Assembly (NCBI RefSeq): GCF_014655955.1
Contig: NZ_BNBO01000023.1
Span: forward strand, 1-64,000
Direction: 5' to 3'
Length of the DNA stretch: 64,000 bases
DNA from: Kitasatospora indigofera
GTDB lineage: Bacteria; Actinomycetota; Actinomycetes; Streptomycetales; Streptomycetaceae
In this document: positions 24,825 to 34,077 of the stretch, piece by piece
Layout: the number at the start of each line of letters is the position of its first letter
Position numbering within the stretch: position 1 is the first letter of the stretch
Position numbers and translations under genes: made by a program
The notes under the pieces: model-generated
The model's input: only the letters and a program-made list of their open reading frames with translations
Database searches by the model: none
Told to the model about the DNA's origin: nothing

Positions 24825-25703
24825 ATGAGGAATGTAGCCAAGAAGGGGCTCCTCACGGCCGTGGCCACCGGCAGTGTGCTGGCCTCGACCGCCGGCTACG
24901 CCTACGCGAGCGCCGAGGCCCACGGGGGCGCGGTCAACTCGCCGGGGGTGGGATCCGGGAACACCGTGCAGGTCCCGGTGGACGTCCCGGTCAACGCCTG
25001 CGGCAACACCGTGGACGTGATCGGCCTGCTCAACCCGGCCTACGGCAACCGGTGCGCCAACGCCGACGCCGGTACCCACGGCCACGCCGCCAAGGCCCAC
25101 AACGCCCCCGAGCCCGGCCGTTCCGCGACGAGCGGCGCCCCCGGTCAGTCCGCGCCCGCCCACTCGGCGCCCGCGCAGCCGGCACCCGCCCACTCCGAGC
25201 CGGCGCACCAGTCCGGCCAGCGGCCCGGCGGTCACGACGCCTCGGGCATCTCGGGCGGCGGCGCGTCCGCCTCGGGCACGACGGCCGGTTCGCCCGGTGT
25301 GCTCTCGGGCAACAGCGCGGCCGTCCCGGTGAGCATCCCGGTGAACGCCTGCGGCAACTCGGCGAACGTCGTGGGGGCCGCCAACCCGGCCTTCGGGAAC
25401 TCCTGCGGCAACGTGTCGGTGCCCACCCCGCCGGCCACCACCGAGGAGGAGTGCCCGCCGGAGGAGGCCGGTTCGACCCCGCCGCCGGAGACCCCGGGCA
25501 CCCCGCGGGCCGGCGGCCCGGCCGAGGCCCCGCCCGTGACCCAGGCCGTCGCGCCGGCCGCCGCGGTCGTCCCGGCCCAGGCCACCGCTCCGCAGCTGGC
25601 GTCCACCGGCGCCGGCGGCGTGGAGATGCTCGGTGCGGCCGGGCTCGCGGCCCTGCTGGGTGGCGGCGTCCTCTACCGCCGTGCCCGGGCCGGAGTCCGC
25701 TGA
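24825..25703 (+). CDS. chpC: Long chaplin with two chaplin domains and sortase signal
   Basis: A 292-aa cell-wall-anchored surface protein. Signal peptide to about residue 31, chaplin domain 1 (VNACGNTVDVIGLLNPAYGNRCAN), a His/Ala/Pro/Ser-rich linker (repeats like PAHSAPAQPAPAHS), chaplin domain 2 (VNACGNSANVVGAANPAFGNSCGN), a Pro/Glu-rich spacer, then LASTG followed by a hydrophobic helix and RRARAGVR. LAXTG is the motif of class E sortases of Streptomyces. It coats hyphae with the short chaplin. ATG 24825 follows AGGGGAAAG. The symbol follows from its position next to the short chaplin. Confidence 0.9.
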   Translation: MRNVAKKGLLTAVATGSVLASTAGYAYASAEAHGGAVNSPGVGSGNTVQVPVDVPVNACGNTVDVIGLLNPAYGNRCANADAGTHGHAAKAHNAPEPGRSATSGAPGQSAPAHSAPAQPAPAHSEPAHQSGQRPGGHDASGISGGGASASGTTAGSPGVLSGNSAAVPVSIPVNACGNSANVVGAANPAFGNSCGNVSVPTPPATTEEECPPEEAGSTPPPETPGTPRAGGPAEAPPVTQAVAPAAAVVPAQATAPQLASTGAGGVEMLGAAGLAALLGGGVLYRRARAGVR

Positions 25704-25938
25704 CTCCTGTGCCCCTCGCGCGCCCGAAGCCGCCCCGGCGGCCTTGGGCGCGCGGTCATGCGGGCGGGCGTCTGGCGGGCGGGCGGTGCGGCCGGTGACA
25801 TCGGCCGACGGGACGGTCCCGCGGGCGGTCCGCCGGGCGGAGGTCCGGGCAGGGGGCCGGGTGGCCGGCGCCGCCGCCGTGGAGCGGCCGTCGGCTCCGG
25901 ACGGTGGCCGGCCCCGGCCGGTCAGCGGCTTGGGGCGG

Positions 25939-26148
25939 TCACCAGCTCCGGACCTGCCGGATGATCTTCCGGCGCAGCAGTACGGTACGGCTCCCGTCGG
26001 GGAACAGCCGTAGCCGGTCCAACTCCCAGTGCCCGTACTCGGCGTGCTCGGTGAGCAGTTGCCTGGCCGCGTTTCGGGTGGTGCCGCGCGGCATGCGCAG
26101 CGACTGGTACTCGTACTCCGGCTGCCGGACCAGCTTCGGTGGGGTCAA
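25939..26148 (-). CDS. DUF5703 family protein
   Basis: A small basic protein of 69 aa with the family signature YEYQSLRMPR, AEYGHWELDRLRLFPDG and RRKIIRQ. The TTG at 26148 is chosen because AGGAGGAG (26152-26159) stands right before it; an in-frame ATG at 26178 would add ten Arg/Val/Pro residues with no such site. Function unknown; the family is typical of Streptomyces and relatives. It is divergent from the gene at 26490. Confidence 0.7.
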   Translation of the reverse strand: MTPPKLVRQPEYEYQSLRMPRGTTRNAARQLLTEHAEYGHWELDRLRLFPDGSRTVLLRRKIIRQVRSW

Positions 26149-26489
26149 GACTCTCCTCCTGGGGACGCCTACAGGCAAGCCTAAGGCCTGCCTCCGACAA
26201 CCGGGCCAGGCTTTTCCGGCCCGGCCCGCCTCCGGTCACCTGCCGTTACGGGCGCGGTGGCCGCCCCTCGCACTGACAGGTCATCAGTTCCGCTGCTGCT
26301 GTTGACGGGATACCCAGATCCGGCGGCCGGGATGCGGGTGCGCCCGGCTCCGGAGGGGCGTGGCGACGCCGTGGAGGCCTGTCACAGAACCACACGGATC
26401 GGACATCAGGGGGGAAGTTGCGGTGAAAACGCGGGTGTAGGTGACAACCGCTGTGCGTCACGGCACCGGGGGGAGATAGCGTCTGCACC
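26149..26489. promoter_or_regulatory. Divergent control region with a 21-bp imperfect palindrome
   Basis: A 341-bp gap. At 26173-26193 lies a near-perfect dyad (arms AGGCAAGCC and GGCCTGCCT) just upstream of the DUF5703 ribosome site, so it could bind a repressor. A TAGCGT at 26477-26482 lies 7 bases before the ATG at 26490, suggesting a leaderless message for that gene. Confidence 0.4.
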
Positions 26490-27095
26490 ATGTCTGATGC
26501 CGCGCAGCCAACCATTGCCGAGGTACGCGCCGCCGCCGAGGCGGTCAAGGCCGCCATCGACCGTCATCTGGAAGCGGTGTCCAGCCCCACCGCGGGGGAC
26601 GATCCCGCCGTGTTCGCCGCCTACGAGCAGCTCGCGTCGGCGGCCATCGTGTACGACCAGCTCCTCTACGAGGTCTACGACGAGGTGACGCCCTTCGAGG
26701 TCCCCGGGGACGAGGGTCCGGGCGCCTACAACGGCCCTGACCAGCCCGAGGCGATCAGCGTGCTGATCCGCCGCGACTACCACATCGCCGATCCGAAGCG
26801 GCTGCGCGCCCAGGCCGAGCGCCTGGACAGCACGCTCACGCCGGGAGGCGGGGGCGCGGGCGGCGTGAACGCGGCGATCGGGGTCCTGTTCGGCGAGTTC
26901 GAGCCGGACGAGATCGCCGCCCGGAGCGAGGAGTTCGGCCTGGAGGAGGGCGACTCCACGCTCTGGGTCTCGGCCGCCGAGCCGACCGACCCGGGGGAGT
27001 GGCTGCCCGAGCCCTTCGAGAACGCCGACCCGCAGCTGCTGATCTGCCGCTTCGACGTCAGCGAGGTCTACGACGACGAGGAGTCCGAGGAGTGA
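26490..27095 (+). CDS. Conserved hypothetical acidic protein
   Basis: A 201-aa soluble, strongly acidic protein (C terminus VYDDEESEE). The N-terminal half is helical (VRAAAEAVKAAIDRHLEAV, then YEQLASAAIVYDQLLYEVYDEVTPFEVP). The C-terminal half contains an alpha/beta stretch ending PQLLICRFDVSEVYDD. No catalytic motif, signal or membrane segment is visible. A leaderless start at ATG 26490 is likely, since a -10-like TAGCGT lies 7 bases upstream. Proteins like this are conserved in Streptomyces but I know no function. Confidence 0.65.
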   Translation: MSDAAQPTIAEVRAAAEAVKAAIDRHLEAVSSPTAGDDPAVFAAYEQLASAAIVYDQLLYEVYDEVTPFEVPGDEGPGAYNGPDQPEAISVLIRRDYHIADPKRLRAQAERLDSTLTPGGGGAGGVNAAIGVLFGEFEPDEIAARSEEFGLEEGDSTLWVSAAEPTDPGEWLPEPFENADPQLLICRFDVSEVYDDEESEE

Positions 27096-27187
27096 CGCCG
27101 CCGACGAGAGCCACGGGCTGACCCCGCCCGACCGGGCCGTGCCGGACGCGGCCCGCCCCATGGCCTGCGGGCCCCCGCGGACCTGAA

Positions 27188-27227
27188 ACCGGGCGGTACC
27201 AGAGCACCTGCTCCGGTACCGCCCGGT
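27188..27227. terminator. Bidirectional terminator
   Basis: A 19-bp stem with one mismatch (27188-27206 with 27209-27227, outer arm ACCGGGCGGTACC) and a 2-base turn, between two convergent genes. Confidence 0.75.
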
Positions 27228-27296
27228 GCCGTTGGGGCCACCGGCCCTGGGTACCCGGCCCGGGCCGCCGGGCCCCCGTACGCCGGGCCCGGGCCG

Positions 27297-29513
27297 CTAG
27301 TAGGCCGGCTCGGCGTTCTCGGCCAGGATCGTGCGCAGCCGGGTGGTGCGGGGCCGGGCCGGCCGTTCGGCGACGGCCTGCGGCAGCGCCGGGCCGGCCG
27401 CGTGCACCACGGACAGGTGCCGCTCGGCCCGCCCGAAGGCGGTGTAGACCCACTGCCTGGTCAGCCCGGCACCGGCGTCGTCCGGGAGCACCACGACCGC
27501 CCCGGGCCAGCGCCGGCCGACCGCCTGATGCACGGTCAGGGCCCAGCCGTGCCGCAGCTTGGCGGCCTCGGCGGGGGCGACCGTGCTGCGGGTGCCGTCC
27601 GAGAGCTCGAGGTGCAGGCCGGTGGCGTCGCCGTCCAGCACCCGGCCGGGGCGGATCACGCCCGGGGCGGGGGAGTGGACCACCCGGTCGCCCGGGTCGA
27701 ACCCGCCGAACCGGCCCGGGCCCGGGTTCAGCCGGGCCTTCGCGGCGGCGTTCAGCGCCCGGGTGCCGGCACTGCCCCCGTGCCCGGGGGTCAGCAGGAC
27801 GACCTGCTCGGCGGGGATGCCGAGGGCGCGCGGGATGGAGTCGGTCAGCAGCTGGACGGCGCGGTGGACGGCTTCGGCGCCGTCCTTGGCGGTGAGGATC
27901 ACCACCTCCTTGTCCGGCGCGTCGACGGGCTGCAGCTCGCCGATGCCGACGGACGACACCAGCTCGCCGATCGGCCCGAAGTCGGGCGTGCGGGAGGCGA
28001 CCACCGGGCAGACCTTGGCGGCCAGCAGGTCGGCGAAGAACCGGCCGGGACCGGCCGACCAGAGCTGGCCGGGGTCGCCGCTGAGCACCAGGCGGGTGCC
28101 GTCGGCCAGCGATTCCAGCAGGGTGGCGGCCAGCTCGGCGTCCAGCAGCGGCGCGTCCAGCACGATCAGCAGGTCGAGCGCGAGGGTGCTGTCCCCGGAC
28201 CGGCCGGGCCCGGCGGTGCCGGAGAGCAGGTCGGCCAGGGTGGCGACGTCGGGGGCGGCGCCCGCGGGGAGCAGCCCGGTCAGGCTCTGCCGGCCCTGGT
28301 CGGTCCAGGTGGCGGCCCATGCGCGCAGCCCGAGCCCCTGGGCGGCGTGCAGCAGCGCGGCCGCTTCGGCCCGGGAGGCCTCGCCGCCGGTGTGGGCGAC
28401 CAGCGCGCTGTCGGCGACGGCCCGGACCAGTGCGGTGGCCGAGGAGGACGGCGCCGCGGTGGCGGCCGCCTCCCAGGCGGTGGGCCCGGGGGCCGGCGGC
28501 GTGCTCCCGCCGGCTGCCTCGGCATCACTCCCGGTACCGGCCTCGGCACCGGGGCCGTCGTCCAGCGCGGCGCCCGCCGCCGTTGCCGGTTCCGTCTCCG
28601 CGTCCTCGGCGTCCTCGCTGCCTTCGGCGTCCGCTGCGTCCTCGCTGCCCGCGCCCTCCTCCGCGTCCTCCGCCGCGTCCTCCCCCGGGACGAAGGTCGA
28701 CATCACCCGGACCAGGCCGTCGGCGAGGCTCTCCTCGGCCAGGGCGAGCCGCTCCAGGGCCAGCAGGGTGCGGGTCGGCGGCTCGTCGTCGTCATCGGAG
28801 CCGGCGGCCGTCGCGCGGGCCTCCGGGCCGGTGAGCTCGTCCTGGAACGGCATCACCAGGCCGTCGACCACGACCGCCTGGAGGGCGGTGGCGGGCTCCG
28901 GCAGGCCGAGGCGCTCCAGGCCGGCGGCGACCTCGCCGATCTCCACGGCCGAGTCCCCGCGCAGCGCGGCCTGCTCCAGCAGCCACGGCACCAGGGCGCG
29001 GGCCCGGCGCTCGTCGCCCGGGCCGGCCCCGGCGCCGAGCAGGCCGCGCGCGAAGCCGTCCGCCTGCTCGGGGCGGACCCCGGGCAGGGCGAGGACGGCC
29101 CAGGGGTCGGCCCGCAGCAGCTCGGCCGCCCCCTCACCCAGTTCGGCCACGGCGGCGGCGGCGAAGTCGGCGGGGGCGCCGCCGGCCGTCAGGACCTCGG
29201 CGGTGGCGCGCAGGGCCTGGGCCCGCTGCTCGTCCGGCTGCGCGGTCCGCCGGGCGGAGGCGTCGGGGGCCGCGGCGGGCTCGGCGCCGTCGGCGCCCCG
29301 GTCCGCCGGCGGCAGGTCGGGGCCGGCGGTGGACTGCTGCCCGATCGCCCGGATCTTCTCCGCGAGCGCGGCGACGGTGTCCGCCCGGCCGCCCTGGGGA
29401 CTGCCGCCGTCGGCCCGCCCGTCCTGGGCGGGGGCGCCGTCCGCCCGGCTGTCGTCCGCCCGGCCGCCGTCGGCGGGGCCGCCCGGAGCGCTGTTCTCTG
29501 CGTCGCTCACCAT
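27297..29513 (-). CDS. RecD-like helicase-family protein lacking Walker A
   Basis: A 738-aa protein related to RecD2-type helicases. It has an N-terminal disordered region, a helix-hairpin-helix-like region (LALPGVRPEQADGFARGLLG), an acidic low-complexity insert (about residues 300-350), and a C-terminal helicase-like half. Where RecD has GGPGTGKT it reads VAHTGGEASRAEA, and the DEA(S) box reads VLDAPLLD, so ATP binding is probably lost. The last motifs are kept: LVLSGDPGQLW, VVLLTPGHGG, and ALTVHQAVGRRWPGAVVVLP. ATG 29513 or GTG 29510 (better spaced from GGAG) is the start. Likely a degenerate, non-helicase member with a binding or regulatory role. Its gene is convergent with that at 26490. 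Confidence 0.65.
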   Translation of the reverse strand: MVSDAENSAPGGPADGGRADDSRADGAPAQDGRADGGSPQGGRADTVAALAEKIRAIGQQSTAGPDLPPADRGADGAEPAAAPDASARRTAQPDEQRAQALRATAEVLTAGGAPADFAAAAVAELGEGAAELLRADPWAVLALPGVRPEQADGFARGLLGAGAGPGDERRARALVPWLLEQAALRGDSAVEIGEVAAGLERLGLPEPATALQAVVVDGLVMPFQDELTGPEARATAAGSDDDDEPPTRTLLALERLALAEESLADGLVRVMSTFVPGEDAAEDAEEGAGSEDAADAEGSEDAEDAETEPATAAGAALDDGPGAEAGTGSDAEAAGGSTPPAPGPTAWEAAATAAPSSSATALVRAVADSALVAHTGGEASRAEAAALLHAAQGLGLRAWAATWTDQGRQSLTGLLPAGAAPDVATLADLLSGTAGPGRSGDSTLALDLLIVLDAPLLDAELAATLLESLADGTRLVLSGDPGQLWSAGPGRFFADLLAAKVCPVVASRTPDFGPIGELVSSVGIGELQPVDAPDKEVVILTAKDGAEAVHRAVQLLTDSIPRALGIPAEQVVLLTPGHGGSAGTRALNAAAKARLNPGPGRFGGFDPGDRVVHSPAPGVIRPGRVLDGDATGLHLELSDGTRSTVAPAEAAKLRHGWALTVHQAVGRRWPGAVVVLPDDAGAGLTRQWVYTAFGRAERHLSVVHAAGPALPQAVAERPARPRTTRLRTILAENAEPAY

Positions 29514-29694
29514 TCGCTCCAAAGGGGTACGCCACTGCTGGGCAGTGGGGCGGCCGCCACCCCGGGGGTGGCGGCCGCGGCCGGTCGTCGTCGTGGTAGC
29601 GGGCGGGCACCGGGCGCCGCCGGGCCGGGCCCGGTGCGCCGGCCCGGGCCGGGTCCGACGGTCCGCGCGTCCGGCGGGAATCGTCGGAGAAGGC

Positions 29695-30675
29695 CTAGAG
29701 CTCGCTCCACTCGTGGTCGGGGTAGCGGTGGACCGGCGCCGAGATGTCGTCGAGCGCACCGCGGATCTCATCCGGAAGCGTAAGCGCCTCCACCGACAGC
29801 GCCGCCCGCAGCTGGACCACGGTCCGCGCCCCGACCAGTGCCGCCGTCACCCCCGGGCGGTCGCGGACCCAGGCGAGCGCCACCGCGAGGGGGCTGCTGG
29901 CGAGGCCGTCGGCGGCGGTCGACACCGCGTCGACGATCCGGCGGGAGCGGTCGTCGAGGTAGGGCTGGACGAAGCCGGAGAGGTAGGGGGAGGCCGCGCG
30001 CGAGTCCTGCGGCACGGCGTGCCGGTACTTGCCGGTGAGGACGCCGCGCCCGAGCGGGGAGGACGCCAGCAGGCCGACCCCGGCGTCCAGCGCGGCGGGC
30101 AGCACCTCGCGCTCGATGCCGCGCTGGAGCAGCGAGTACTCCATCTGCGTCCCGGCGAGCGGCACCCGGTCGGGGCCGGCGCCCTGCCGGGCGGCGGCCT
30201 TGGCGAGCTGCCAGCCGCTGTAGTTGGACACGCCGACGTACCGGGCCCGCCCGGAGCTGACGGCGATGTCGAGGGCGTGCAGGGTCTCGTCGGCCGGGGT
30301 GTCCGGGTCGAAGGCGTGGACCTGCCACAGGTCGACGTAGTCGGTGCCGAGCCGGCGCAGCGAGCCGTCCAGGGCGGCCAGCAGGTGGCCGCGGGAGGTG
30401 TCGAAGCGCCGGTCCGAGTCGGGCACGCTGCCGGCCTTGGTGGCGATCACGAGTTCGGAGCGGGGGATCAGGTTGTCGGTGAGCCGGGAGAGCAGGTACT
30501 CGGCGCCGCCGTCCGCGTAGACGTCGGCGGTGTCCACCAGGGTGCCGCCGGCGTCGACGAACTCCTTGAGCTGTTCGGCCGCCTCGTGCTCGTCGGTGTC
30601 CCGGCCCCAGGTCATGGTGCCGAGACCGAGCCTGGAGACCCGCAGCCCGGTACGGCCGAGGTGTCGCTTTTCCAT
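29695..30675 (-). CDS. Aldo/keto reductase
   Basis: A 326-aa NADPH-dependent carbonyl reductase with the (beta/alpha)8 AKR fold. The catalytic tetrad is visible: Asp48 and Tyr53 in LVDTADVY, Lys80 in VIATKAG and His in WQVHAFD. SNYSGWQL is the NADPH-contact region. The N terminus MEKRHLGRTGLRVSRLGLGTM is typical of the family that includes YghZ- and potassium-channel-beta-like AKRs. ATG 30675 is divergent from the F420-type gene. Substrate not predictable. Confidence 0.9.
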   Translation of the reverse strand: MEKRHLGRTGLRVSRLGLGTMTWGRDTDEHEAAEQLKEFVDAGGTLVDTADVYADGGAEYLLSRLTDNLIPRSELVIATKAGSVPDSDRRFDTSRGHLLAALDGSLRRLGTDYVDLWQVHAFDPDTPADETLHALDIAVSSGRARYVGVSNYSGWQLAKAAARQGAGPDRVPLAGTQMEYSLLQRGIEREVLPAALDAGVGLLASSPLGRGVLTGKYRHAVPQDSRAASPYLSGFVQPYLDDRSRRIVDAVSTAADGLASSPLAVALAWVRDRPGVTAALVGARTVVQLRAALSVEALTLPDEIRGALDDISAPVHRYPDHEWSEL

Positions 30676-30941
30676 CGGTCAGGCCCTCCGCTGGCTGGTA
30701 AACGTGCTGGTGGGTGAGGCATCCCCACGTCGGCTGAGCGTAGCGGCCACCGCCCGGGCAGGGGCGCAGACCCGCAGAACGGCAGGCCGGGCGGACGACA
30801 CGCCGATGTGACGCGCGCCACAGCTACCGGTCAGTAGCATTGGGCCGCGCGGCGCGGCTAGGCTCGACGGCGTGCGCGCGGCGCCCACCACCCCTGGACG
30901 CCGCGCCGCGCGCGGACCCCTACGGAAGGCTTGGCACCCAC

Positions 30942-31991
30942 ATGCGACTCGGCATCAACCTCGGCTACTGGGGACTCGGCATGGACGCCGACAACATCGC
31001 GGTCGCCCAGGAGGCCGACCGCCTGGGCTACTCGGTCTGCTGGGCCGCCGAGGCCTACGGCTCCGACGCCGCGACCGTCCTCAGCTACGTCGCCGCGAAG
31101 ACCGAGCGGATCGACGTCGGCTCCGCGATCTTCCAGATCCCGGCCCGGACCCCCGCCATGACGGCGATGACGGCCGCCACCCTGGACACCCTCTCCGGCG
31201 GCCGCTTCCGCCTCGGGCTGGGCGTCTCCGGGCCGCAGGTCTCCGAGGGCTGGTACGGCGTCAAGTTCGACAAGCCGCTGGCCCGCACCCGGGAGTACGT
31301 GGAGATCATCCGCAAGGCGATGTCCCGCGAGCGCCTGGTCCATGAGGGCGCGACCTGGACGCTGCCGCTGCCCGGCGGCCCCGGCAAGCCGCTGAAGCTC
31401 ACCGTGCACCCCGTCCGCGAGCACATCCCGCTGTACATCGCCGCCATCGGCCCGAAGAACCTGGAGCAGACCGGCGAGATCGCCGACGGCTGGCTGGGCA
31501 TCTTCTTCGCCCCCGAGCACGCCGCGCTCTCCCTGGAGCCGCTGAAGGCCGGCCGCGCCAAGGCCGGGCAGACCCTGGACGGCTTCGACCTCTGCCCGAC
31601 CGTGACCATCTCGGTCGGCGAGGACGTCAAGGCCGCCGCGGACAGCCAGCGCTCCTACGCCGCGCTCTACATCGGCGGCATGGGGAGCAAGGACAAGAAC
31701 TTCTACAACCAGCTGACCCGCCGGATGGGCTACGAGCAGGCCGCCGACGAGATCCAGGAGAAGTACCTCGCCAAGGACTACGCCGGCGCCGCCGCGGCCG
31801 TCCCGCACGAGCTGATCGACGCCACCTCGCTGCTCGGCGACACCGCCCGGATCGCGGACCGGATGCAGGCCTACGCGGACGCCGGTGTCACCACCCTCAC
31901 GCTGGCCCCGGCCGGGTTCACCCTGGAGGAGCGCGTCCTGGCGCTGCGCACCGGCGTGCAGGCGCTGGAGCGCGCCGGCCTGGCGGAGTAG
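30942..31991 (+). CDS. LLM-class F420-dependent oxidoreductase
   Basis: A 349-aa TIM-barrel protein of the luciferase-like group that uses coenzyme F420. The N terminus MRLGINLGYWGLGMDADNIAVAQEADRLGY and the segment IFQIPARTPAMTAMTAATLDTLSGGRFRLGLGVSG are signature regions, followed by the insertion and TLTLAPAG near the end. ATG 30942 follows ACGGAAGG. F420 is common in actinomycetes. The substrate is unknown; many members reduce alkenes, imines or sugar phosphates. It is divergent from the aldo/keto reductase and convergent with corA. Confidence 0.85.
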   Translation: MRLGINLGYWGLGMDADNIAVAQEADRLGYSVCWAAEAYGSDAATVLSYVAAKTERIDVGSAIFQIPARTPAMTAMTAATLDTLSGGRFRLGLGVSGPQVSEGWYGVKFDKPLARTREYVEIIRKAMSRERLVHEGATWTLPLPGGPGKPLKLTVHPVREHIPLYIAAIGPKNLEQTGEIADGWLGIFFAPEHAALSLEPLKAGRAKAGQTLDGFDLCPTVTISVGEDVKAAADSQRSYAALYIGGMGSKDKNFYNQLTRRMGYEQAADEIQEKYLAKDYAGAAAAVPHELIDATSLLGDTARIADRMQAYADAGVTTLTLAPAGFTLEERVLALRTGVQALERAGLAE

Positions 31992-32003
31992 GTGCCCGCC
32001 GTG

Positions 32004-32029
32004 GGGGCCCCGGCGGGCGCCGGGGCCCC
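32004..32029. terminator. Bidirectional terminator
   Basis: A perfect 11-bp stem GGGGCCCCGGC (32004-32014) with 32019-32029 and a GGGC loop between the F420-type gene and corA. The right arm reaches the corA stop codon. Confidence 0.7.
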
Positions 32030-33018
32030 TACAGCCAGCCGCTGCGCTTGAACACCCGGTGCAGCACCAGGCAGACCGCGGTCATCAGCAGCAGCACCCC
32101 CGGGTAGCCCCAGCGCTGGTGCAGTTCCGGCATGTGCTCGAAGTTCATCCCGTACACCCCGGCGATCAGGGTGGGCACGGCCGCCAGCGCCGCCCAGGCG
32201 GAGATCTTCCGCATGTCGCTGTTCTGCTGCACGCTGACCTGCGCCAGGTTGGCGCTCAGGATGTCGGTGAGCAGCCGGTCCATGGCGTCCACCTGCTCGT
32301 CGGCGCGGGACAGGTGGTCCGCCACGTCCCGCAGGTACGGCAGGGCCTCGGCCGTGACGAACGGCTCCCCGCCCCGGGCCAGCCGCAGCAGCGGCTCCTG
32401 CAACGGCCCGGTGGCCCGCCGCATCGTCACCAGCTGCCGCTTGTAGCCGTAGATCCGCTCGGCGGCGCCCCCGGCGGGACGCCCGGGGGCGAAGACGTCG
32501 GCCTCCAGCTCGTCCAGCTCGCCCTCCAGGGCGACGGCCACGTCCAGGTAGCGGTCCACCACCGTGTCGCAGACCGAGTGGAGCACGGCGCTCGGGCCGT
32601 GCCGCAGGACCTCCGGCTGCTTCTCCAGCCGGCTGCGCAGCTCCCGCAGCGGGCTGTCGGTGCCGTGCCGCACGGTCATCACGAAGGCGTCGCCGACGAA
32701 GACCATGATCTCGCCGGTGCTGACCGCCTGGGTGCCGTCCCGGTGGCCGACCGTCTTGAGCGCCATGAAGAGCGAGTCCTGGTAGGCCTCCAGCTTGGGC
32801 CGCTGGTGGGCGCTGACGGCGTCCTCGACGGCCAGCGGGTGCAGCCCGAACTCCTCGCTGACCAGGTCCAGCTCGGCCGTGGTCGGCTCGTACAGCCCTA
32901 TCCAGAGGAAGCTGTCACCGGCCGCCCGGGCGGCCGCCAGGGCGTCGGAGTAGTCCTCCGGGCCCTGGACACGGTGCCCGTCGCGGTAGGTGGCGCAATC
33001 GACGATCATGCGGGACAT
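32029..33018 (-). CDS. corA: CorA-type magnesium/cobalt transporter
   Basis: A 329-aa pentameric divalent cation channel. The N-terminal soluble alpha/beta domain is followed by long helices (VDRYLDVAVALEGELDELEADVF) and two C-terminal membrane segments. The selectivity motif YGMNFEHMPEL follows the first, and the tail is KRSGWL. ATG 33018 (MSRMIVDC) is taken because the family starts there; upstream residues are low-complexity. It is divergent from the phosphatase gene with a 199-bp gap. Confidence 0.85.
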   Translation of the reverse strand: MSRMIVDCATYRDGHRVQGPEDYSDALAAARAAGDSFLWIGLYEPTTAELDLVSEEFGLHPLAVEDAVSAHQRPKLEAYQDSLFMALKTVGHRDGTQAVSTGEIMVFVGDAFVMTVRHGTDSPLRELRSRLEKQPEVLRHGPSAVLHSVCDTVVDRYLDVAVALEGELDELEADVFAPGRPAGGAAERIYGYKRQLVTMRRATGPLQEPLLRLARGGEPFVTAEALPYLRDVADHLSRADEQVDAMDRLLTDILSANLAQVSVQQNSDMRKISAWAALAAVPTLIAGVYGMNFEHMPELHQRWGYPGVLLLMTAVCLVLHRVFKRSGWL

Positions 33019-33217
33019 TGTCGCGCCGACCGGGGCGGACCGGTATCCGGTCCGCCGAAAGCTCACCGCGTCGTCACAGCACCGGCGCGACGCCGTCCGG
33101 CCCGCCGCCCGCCCCGGGGTCCCGCCCGGGCCCGCCCGGCCGTGGTCCGGGCGGGTCCGGGCGGGCGGAGCGGCACCCTGTGCCGGGCCGCCGCGGCCAG
33201 GCCGTACGCTTGGCCCC

Positions 33218-33916
33218 ATGCCCACCCTGCTGCTCGTCCGCCACGGCCGCTCCACCGCGAACACGGCCGGAATCCTGGCCGGTTGGACCCCCGGCGTGGA
33301 ACTCGACGACACCGGCCGGGTCCAGGCCGCCGCGCTGGCCGGGCGCCTGACCGGCGTCCCGATCGCGCAGGCCGTCAGCAGCCCGCTGGAACGCTGCCGG
33401 CAGACCCTGGAGCCGCTGCTGGCCGGCCGCCCCGGCCTGTCCCGGCCGGCCCTGGACGAGCGGCTCGGCGAGTGCCACTACGGCGAGTGGACCGGCCGCC
33501 CGCTCGCCGAGCTGGCCACCGAACCGCTCTGGCGCACCGTGCAGGACCACGCCGCCGCGGCCGCCTTCCCCGGCGGGGAGTCGCTGCGCGAACTCAGCCA
33601 CCGGACGGTCACGGCCGTCCGCGAGTGGAACGAGAAGGTCGCCGTCGAGCACGGTGACGACGCGGTCTGGATCGCCTGCTCGCACGGCGACGTCATCAAG
33701 GCGGTGGTCGCCGACGCGCTCGGCCTGCACCTGGACCACTTCCAGCGGATCAACGTCGAACCCTGCTCGGTCACCGCGATCCGCTACACCCCGCAGCGGC
33801 CGTTCCTGCTGCGGATGGGGGACACCGGCGACCTCTCCTCGCTCGGCCCCCGGCCCGGCCGGGCGGACGCCCCGGCGGGCGACGCGGTGGTCGGCGGCGA
33901 CACCGGCACGAGCTGA
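33218..33916 (+). CDS. Histidine phosphatase (phosphomutase-like, MSMEG_4193 type)
   Basis: A 232-aa protein of the phosphoglycerate-mutase-like superfamily. The RHG motif VRHGRSTAN carries the nucleophilic His, a conserved Arg lies in PLERCRQT, Glu in GECHYGEWTGRPL, and the second His in CSHGDVIKA. The C terminus is Ala/Gly/Asp-rich and probably unstructured. Order: this gene, DUF3090, SCO1664 family, then (after an insertion) mshC. That linkage is conserved in actinobacteria, so a role tied to mycothiol or inositol phosphate metabolism has been suggested by context only. Confidence 0.85.
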   Translation: MPTLLLVRHGRSTANTAGILAGWTPGVELDDTGRVQAAALAGRLTGVPIAQAVSSPLERCRQTLEPLLAGRPGLSRPALDERLGECHYGEWTGRPLAELATEPLWRTVQDHAAAAAFPGGESLRELSHRTVTAVREWNEKVAVEHGDDAVWIACSHGDVIKAVVADALGLHLDHFQRINVEPCSVTAIRYTPQRPFLLRMGDTGDLSSLGPRPGRADAPAGDAVVGGDTGTS

Positions 33917-34077
33917 CCCGGTCCGGCCGGCCTGCGGGCTCCCGCCCCGGGCCCGGCGCCCAGGCCGTAGGGTGACACTCGGGCCCCGTTCGTACGACGG
34001 CCCGGCGGGTACCGCGGCCAGTACCACCCGGTGCCGGTCTCCTGCACGACGACGACAGAACGATCCGGAGCGAGAGC

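Noticed and set aside
26173-26193. Iron box (IdeR/DmdR site)
   Set aside because: Only about 10 of 19 consensus positions fit, so it is listed only as an unassigned dyad.
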